64,000 bases of DNA, from the NCBI RefSeq assembly GCF_040115645.1, contig NC_089550.1, positions 4,774,001-4,838,000 on the forward strand. Reading direction: 5' to 3'. The stretch comes from Euwallacea fornicatus (taxonomy: Eukaryota > Arthropoda > Insecta > Coleoptera > Curculionidae). Below, one piece after another: positions 39,301 through 48,300 of the stretch. Below the pieces are notes generated by a model. That model was not told the DNA's origin, made no database searches, and saw only the letters and a program-made list of their open reading frames with translations. The position numbers were made by a program, and so were the translations under genes. Position 1 is the first letter of the stretch. Each line of letters opens with the position of its first letter.

Positions 39301-42300
39301 TCTACAGTAAAACATGGAGGCATGGGGGTGTATACCATCACTAGGAGTTAGTGAATTAGTTTTCATTGATGGTATTATGGACAAAAATACATATTTAAAT
39401 ATTCTAAGACAAAATTTACAGAAAAGTGCGGAAAACATGGGCATATTAAATTCGTTCAAGCTATACCAAGACAATGCTCCAAAACATACCGCTCATATTG
39501 TTCGTGAATGACTGTCGTACAATTGTCCTAAAGTCCTTAAAACCCCTCCCCAATCTCCAGACTTAAACCCGATAGAAAATGTATGGAATTATTTGGAAAA
39601 ACAACTTAGAAAATATGAAATTACATCAAAAACGATATTAAAAACCAGGTTGCGAGAAGAATGGAATAAAATTAATTTAAATTATTTAAGAAAAATTGTA
39701 TCTTCTATGCCTAAACGTTTGAAAAGTGTAGTTGAAGCGAAAGGTGGCCATACAAAATAAAAAATTAATTAATTAGGTTAATTATATATCTTTAAATCAA
39801 TTATATAGATATAGTAGTTATATGTTAGTTATTACCGTCCGAATATTTTTGTGACCCGTTTAATGGTTCTCTAGATTATTTCTTGAAATTTCAATATAAA
39901 CTATTATGATTTCGCATTCCTTTTTTATGCAGACCCCTAAATAGATGGTTGATAGAGACATTTCTAACGTAAAAAAATAAAAAAATAACTAATATATTTA
40001 ATTAGGACTCGTGAAATCTGTAAAAAGAGCGCGTCCGAATATTTTTGGAATTCACTGTATGCAGTACCCGTTTCGCTACTATACACATGGAATATTAGTG
40101 ACTTCAAGGAAGAGGACATTAAGCGATTGATAGATGCGAAGAAGATAGGGTACCATTTTCCCTTCCATTGTCAATGATCAGGTACTGTTACTGATTCGCA
40201 AGCAGTACGCCTTAACCCGAGGATGGACGCAGTTCTGAGTGATTTCGGAGGTCGCGAATTACGGACATACATTCTATTTAAAAAAAAAATCAATTTTTAA
40301 GATTAAAAACCGCACCTATAAGAAAATATATCATTACTAGAACGGGGTTTATAGAAGGCGTTCAAACCGACTACCCCTTTTTGCTAAACAATACCCGAGA
40401 CGATCAAAGAATTCTCCAAGCATATTAATTAGGAAGTCCGACGTAATTGATTACGATAATGATATATGATAATGACAGGCATCAGAAATTTTTTGTCTTA
40501 ATCCCGCTAAATCAAGTGTCCGATCTTCATACTGAAAGATTCCTGATTTAAGACAATCTCAGAGGAAGAAATCATTGAGAGATAAATCAGGTGATCTAGC
40601 GCCCCACTTAATATTTCCAAATCCAGTAATTAAACCATTAGGAAAATTTTTACTTAAGAATTGCCGCATTGCTCGGCTGTTGTGGACAGAGCAACCGTTT
40701 TGTTGAAACCAAACGTTATTGATTTCAATATTAGAAAGCTCAGTAATAGCTGGAGCAACTTGACTGTTCAAGATGTTTGAAATATTTTTGAACATTCAAG
40801 TTTCCATCAATAACGAAAGATCCAATAAAGTGTGATTTTCCAAAATTCCAGGGCAAACATGAACTTTTTGATGCCTCCGAGTACCTCTATCATAAGTGTA
40901 ATGGAGAATTTTCATAGCCCAAGACTCGAGTAGCAGACGGATTATGTTTTCCATGAAATGAAAAACTTGATTGGACGGCGAAAACGAATTTTGGAAAAGA
41001 ACATTTCCATTGACGTTCGCCTTCACACAGAACTGCATCCGTGCTCGGATTAAGTCGTATTGCTTGCGAGTCAACGACGCTAGTCGATTGTTGACAATGG
41101 AAGGGGGAACGGTAGTCTTTCTCCCTCACACTTATAAATCGCCTAATTGCTTTTCGCTTGCACTCATTAAAGCTCCAGGCGCAACGCAGCGAAAAAGGTA
41201 TTAGTTTACTGCACTTGAAAGCTATAATGAATATTCAGGACATCCAGGAGCACGTTTCTATTCCCCTTTTTGCTAAAATCATGAACTTCCATTCTCTTTT
41301 TGAGATCTTAGTCCCACCTGCCGCAACCTAAACGTAGCCATCCTGGAAACTACAACAGACAACTATTATCTCTACTTACGTTATGTCTCCACTCCACCTT
41401 GTAAGCGGCAGGATGGGCGTTGATAATACAGTCAAAATAAACATCGGTCCCTTCTCGAACTGCGTTAGGATTAAGGGATGTCCCCAGGTTTATCCGGGCT
41501 TCCGGCGTATCTGGAACACAAATTCCTGGGTGAGATTTTATAGTTTTCCAAGATTAAGGCGGAACGTCTTAGCAAAAGTTCCCCTCTTGCTGAAGATTGT
41601 TAATTTGCAGTCGTGCCGTCTGAATAGTTAAGGACTTTATGCAGTTGTGCTAGTTGGCATACGTATTTTGGAGGGTGTTAAGGGGCATTGAAGTTTAAAT
41701 CCTAAATTCAATACTTACAGTGTATCTCCAACTTCCATCCATCTTCCAAGCTCTCAGAAGATAGGGCCTTGTTTTCAGCTCTGCAGGATAAATACTTGCC
41801 GTCATCCTCCTTCTTCGGGATAAAGGTCAGCGTCGAAGTGGTCGTATTGCCGTCATTTGAAGTCTGGAAAACACGGATCGAAATTAACGAAATTTTCCCT
41901 TGAAACGCAATATCGGGCCGACATTAAATACAACTCTAAAAAATTAAAATTTTCGTAAGGGAGACAGGAGCTGTTTATACCGCAATTTTCCGACTTCAGT
42001 GTCCATTATCGTCGTTACGTACTGTTTTGTTTTTCCAAACGAAATGTATAATCTAGATTCAGGATAACTGTTTTCTGATATTTAGGAAATAATCTTGGGA
42101 ATACAGAAATGGGGAAAAGAGGAAATTAATTTTAAGGTACGCTCTAATAACGATAAAAACAACTTTAAGAGTTTGAAGAATACCGATGTTAAGAGGGTTA
42201 TATGTTGCACAGTCGGAACCTCGTTAAAAGGATACTTTGGTATGTATAAGCGGAGCTGCAGGGGTACTTGGATTTGGGCAATAAAAGTATATGACCACCC

Positions 42301-45300
42301 AAAAGCTGAAATCCAAGGTTTTATTCTTCACTTTATAGTGCATAGTTGAGAATATTTAGAAGACTATTACTACTTCAACAGCTAATTCTAAACACAACTA
42401 AGCCTTGCCAAATAGACTTGTTCTTAATGCATTAGAAAATCCTTTATCCTCTAACTTATTTCCTGTTCCGAGCCCTCTGAGGAGCTTTAAAAGGGGTCAT
42501 AACCAGCATTACAGGAAGTATATGTCTCTAGCGATGGAACTAGTTGAATTCTCTGATTGGACAGCGTGAAAATTGCAGTGTAAGGAAATCGAATGGGACA
42601 TTCTTTCGGATAAATGCGATCAATAATGTAAGTTGTACTAGTGGGAGTTTAAATAATGAAACTTATCTCGTGCTGGACTTATCAGCCTCAATTCCCCATA
42701 AGAAATGAGGAAGATGAATATAAATATTCGTCTGGCTCGACCCCTCAAGGGTAATAAATTGTTTCGATATGAATCTACACGGTTTCATAAAAAATAATCA
42801 GCCGTAAAAAGTTTCCCGAAGAATTCGTGTTATTAATGTTTGCGCCGTTTTTCCTCTTCCGAGCTAAATATTTTAAGGGAGTTACGCAAGAGCTGCCTAA
42901 ATTGTTTCGAAGCTCCACGAGTACCAAAGGTTTGAGCTCTTTGTAACAGTTTACTTGGAATCTTTAGCAAGAAGAAAGAAAATTTTAACATTTCATTTAT
43001 CCTCTTAGTTTTTAATAAAGTACCGAGCTCTGCGAGGAAACTGTCTCTTCTTTCTAGCTGCGATAAGGGGCACGATCGATAAGACACTTCCTCATATCTC
43101 TGAAGTGCTTCAGAATTATCAATAGCGTTCTAAGTTTTGTTCTCTGTAAGCTCTTTTCGATTGTTAGTGATTTTATTGCGGGAAAAAGAAGTTGGTTGTA
43201 TGCTGACTTTCGACCATGTTGGATTATTCTTTTGTGCAGACTTTTAATGCGCCCCCACAAAGAAAGGTCGCTTGGAATTGTTTCGCATAAGGTGCATTAA
43301 AATTATCTTGGCTTGCAATGAGAACGAAAAGGTGGTAGTTTCCTTTTCTTCTTCATGTTCAGCATCCTATTAGAGATCCGCTATTCCTTGTTTGGTTAAA
43401 GAGAGTAGTTCCTACAACTGGTACTCAAGGGTCAGTGATTCAGTAAAAAAATACAGGTTATTGAGTGTATTTCTTTAGCTTCTCTCTGCCTATAGAGTGA
43501 GATAGTCCCCGTTCCCTTACAGGTCGAGGTATCACTCTTGGGGAACAATATGTCCAAATCGAATTTCTCACAAAATAAACTTAAAAAATATACTGCAATA
43601 CAATCATCCGGTATTCATTTCTGCGGTTGCATTGTTCAGGTTTGTGAAAATTATAAACAGGAGGCAGTTGCATGATTTATTGCTTGTCGCTGACGGGTCC
43701 GCTAGGCATGTAAGATTTATGTCCCGACTTAATTCAATTCCATACACTTTGAAAAATTTGCTCCTTACAGGTCGCACCCCGTATTTTCCTAGTGGCACAT
43801 TAATTTCAGTTTTCAATAGAGCTTCAGTTAACGGAAGGCTGTGAAGAAGTAACCAAGATTTCTTTGAAAACACGCTTCCACGAGAGGACACTAGGTGGGT
43901 ATAAGTTGGGGAACTTGGAGAGGATTGCCTTAAACATTAAAATATCACGACGAGCGACTTAAATTTATAAATTATTTAAAGTTGGTGTGGGCGAAAGTGT
44001 TGCAACTAAAAAACGCAAAATTTCGAGTATGCAGACCTAACTGACTGTTCATCACTTTTGGTTGGGCTCTGTGAGTATCCCTGGATGGAGGTTTGGTGGA
44101 GCCCGGTTTTCAAATTTTCCCTCAGTTAGTCAGTGATAAGGACGTAACTTTAGTGCACAATAATTTTTTTCCCTCAATATCGAGATTAAGGCAAACAGGG
44201 CTTCGGTCTTCTGAACAATAAACGAATTGCTATCTATACAAATTCAAGGCTTATACAATACTGTACTTTCCGGAAAACTTTTAGAGTCAACGCACCCTAA
44301 AGTAAATCCCCTACACACATCCTTCAAATCCCCGTTGTTTTTCGTCTCATATTTCACGTTTTTGCCTACGCAAAAATTATTCCAACTTCCCCAAGTTTAA
44401 GGCGAAAGTTTTAATGAAATTCCCCCCGGTGGGGCCTGAAAGTATCGACTTAATCTCCCATGTATTCAATCTCACCGAACGCATATCGTATTGTCCATGT
44501 TAGTGAAAACTCTAAGCAGAGAACGTGCGCATGATTTATTACGTGCCAGTGACGGGGCATGCACATAAGATTTATAGTTCGAGTTAATTTGATTTCATAC
44601 ACTTTGAAGGAATTCTTCTTCTGCTTTTGTTGCCCACGAAATTAATTGAGTCGTCTCGAAAGTGTGTGCTCATTTACTCAACAAGTTCACACAGGTGTTC
44701 GAAGCATTGTTGCTTATGTGAGAAACATTATAAGACAAGCGGACAAAAACTACCTCTATCCTTCATTATCTTAAACAAAATTCTCTTTAAACTCTTCTTA
44801 ATAAAAACTTCTCCAATACTTTTTCCATATTGTAAATTTTGCAGTACCGCCATTACCTCGAAACTTCCCCCATTCTTAAATTGTCTTAATCATCTTCGGG
44901 CATCCAAATGAGACCTTTTCTCCCTTCATACCTCATTTCCGCAGTTTTTACTTTGCGAAAGTATTTAACGTACCCGATTTCAAGGCTCAGCAAATCCTCA
45001 ACTTCTCGAGATCTTTCGATTCTCATCTTGTCTGCAATCGTGGAAAGAAGTGCAATTAGACCATCTGACAATCACCAGACAAATGTTCGCTGGAGTTTTT
45101 TCGTTTCGGTCTTATTGGAGTTTTCTCAGGAAAAAGAGGTTAAGAGTGGCCACTCTATGATTTTAATTTAGATTTCTAGCATTTGGGAAAATAATAACTA
45201 AACGATTTAGTGTAGTTTAAATGCGAAAAAGTTCTTTATTGAAGAAGTCAGTTTGCAATCAACTTTATCAAATGTCACCTTTCGGCTCTTTTCATTAGAG

Positions 45301-48300
45301 GAGTGTCAACACAATTAACGTGCTTACGGAATTCATCTCTCATTTAGGTATTTCATTTATCAATTCCTCCCGGCCAAGAAATCTTGGAGTTCCTTCACTT
45401 GGTAACAATGCAGGCTTTTCCTTAAGTGGCTCTAAGGGTCCCCTTTCGGGGATGGTAGTAATGGGTTAATTTTGCAGTACAGCGCAAAATATGTAATCAA
45501 GGCCCTAATGCAGCAGGGTCACGACATTCGATGCATTTTAATGGTTGGAGGGTTAGGTAGGAACGCGCTGTGCGCCCAGTTGATTTTGTGATGGTTATCA
45601 ACTTCATCGACAGACATACATCCATATGGACTTTGGATACCTTCCTGAGGCTGTGGAATAGCGCAGTTTGAAGGATCTTCATTTCGAGGAACTTTTCAAA
45701 TCGAAAAATGCATGAAAGTTGGTAAATATCTCGGAAACTGACAAAATGAGAGCAAAAGAATAAGTTGATAGGGCTTATAGAGGCTAGTTAGATTTGGGCT
45801 GCTTTTCTGAGTAGATCAAGAACTTACATAAACTCTCGTAACGTCGTCGAAATTAGTAATATATTGGGAATGGTAAAAGATCGATCTGGTATACTTAAAA
45901 GAGTGAAGTTATTCCCAGCTGTTCTAGCTTACCATATCCTTCGATCGTTCCAATCTTTGTCCACTTTTCCACCAAGTTATGGTGGCTGGCGGCCTGGACC
46001 CAGTACTTTGACACTGAAGTTCAAAACGGCGTCCTGCGGACAGTGGCTGATGTGGCCCGAGCAGTTTCACGTCCAGTGGTCCAACTGAACAAGCAAAGAA
46101 AAAAGCCATAAACCTACGACCGAGAAACTAGATTGTTCGTTAAAAGCCTCGTAAAAGCTGCCATAATTTGTCTTTCGCTGCCGCAATTTAAGCACTCCCA
46201 ATATTAAATCATCCCGATAAAAAGTCGCCATTTTATGTAGCAGAAATTTATCGGCCCGCTTCTCTAATTAAGTTTTTTAAGAGGGAACGGTCTTATCCTG
46301 TTTTGACTAAGGGCTTTCCTCTTTAAAAAGCTCGAATGACGTAAGGTGCTTTCACAACATGAAATCTCGGCTGCAATTTGTATTTATTGCATCTTAATCT
46401 CGTAATCATCATCATATCTTGTATAAACCAATTTAACTTTTTATTGGTTCCACCGCGAAATACCCTTTAAAGTAGATTATCTTGCCCGAAATGAATACTA
46501 TAAATATGAATAAACGAAGGCGATGTTCTTTTATTATTCTGCGTTCCAGAATGCTCTCCGAGAGGGAACGTTTATTTTATGTATTTTGTGCACAATAAAA
46601 TTGCTGTAATGTGCTATGGAGCGTTGTATCGGGTTTACTTTGTTCCTTTACGGGAATAATGCTTTCTTGCGTTAGTTTTATGTTTGGGCGACGTTTACGG
46701 CTCGACCGGAAGATAGGTGCAGGTAAAATATGGCGAACTTCCAGTTTTGGTACCCGTATAGAGTCTTCAGCTTTAATCGTTTTGTAAAAATGTATCAAAC
46801 CAAATGATAATAAAAAGAACAGTAACAGACGCTTGATAATTCATCGGAGCAGGGTGCACTACGCGAGACGTTCGTAGAATTCCGGGACGTACTCAAAAGC
46901 TCAGTTTCAATTGCACTGCCTATTTTAACAGAAACTCGACAAATCAACTAACCATAAAAAGAACGATAAAGGAGCTTTGGTAATTAATCGGAATAAGGTA
47001 CGCTGCATGAAACGTCTTTAGAATTCCTAAACGAAGCCAAAAGCTCCAGCTCTAATTGCGGGGTACTTTTAAATAGACTTTAGACAAACCAAATAACAGT
47101 AGAAACAACAATAAAGGCACTTGATAATTCATTGGAATGGGATGTGCTACGCGAGATGCTCACATAACTTCAAAATAAGTCCAAAATGCACTAATATTGA
47201 GCTCGCTCCACCTAAACTGAACACTTTCTGAGAAAGGCGGGCATTCCTTAGGCAGGCAATCATGGAACAACCAGATCGAGCAATGCAATAGCTTTCGATT
47301 AAATTCGGGAAAGATTTTCGAATTGAAGGTGGATTTATCGTTGCCGAGAAATTTTTAATTCCGACAATAGAAAGTGAATTGGTTTGCGATTGCAGGCGAC
47401 CATTGATTAGGAACATCGAGCTACCAGATGGGATGATGTAATCGCAATCTCAGAGTGATAGGAGATTTTACTAATATCTCCTGTGAATAGACTTCGACAA
47501 CCGAGTTGCAGGATTTTATGATAAAACTAATGGTTTCCTTGACTTGAATTTGCGCTCACAGACAACACAAAGAAACGAAACTTTTACATTTATAGTCGCT
47601 GAGGACCTCTTTAAAATGTCTTTAATAAATTTTTAAAAACTACCATTTGGCAATGAAAATGTATCTGAAATCGGTCCTTTAAATATATTACCCCTACATT
47701 TCGCTTTAATTATGCAGATTGCAGACTTGTCTCTTAACGTGAAAATAATATTTCTCTGTATTTATTCACAACAAGCACATTTTGTGTCTTCCCTCAATTC
47801 AGCATAACTTGACACCCTCCCTGCAATAGGTTTTTTAATTAAATTAATACTTGATGCTGCTGCTGAAAACTCTTCAATTCGCCGCTTTCGATTAATGTCC
47901 AAACTCATAAAATTCTGTTTTTTCTACGAGGAAAATCTACTAAAAAAATGGTCAGTAGCGTAAAGAAAGAAGGGAGCAGAACAGAGAGAAGAAAATCGAG
48001 TTAATTACAGGGCTCTGTAATTAACTTCTATTTTTCCTTTTCGTATCACAGGGCCGTAGTAGACACCCTGGCTGAAAATTACGTATCTTAAAGGAAGCGT
48101 AAATAGGCCAAACCTGAGTCGCGCAAGTTCAAAGTGCCTGCTTAAGGTGTCTGTCATGGCCCTTTCGACCTGTCATTTACACCTGCAAAACGTGTCTGCC
48201 TTGGCCCTTCGTTTGAAAACTGTATTGTAGGACAACAGGGCCAAAAAATCCCGAGCAATTTTTAATAAAAAAAAATTGACAATGAGTGCAAGGGAAATAA

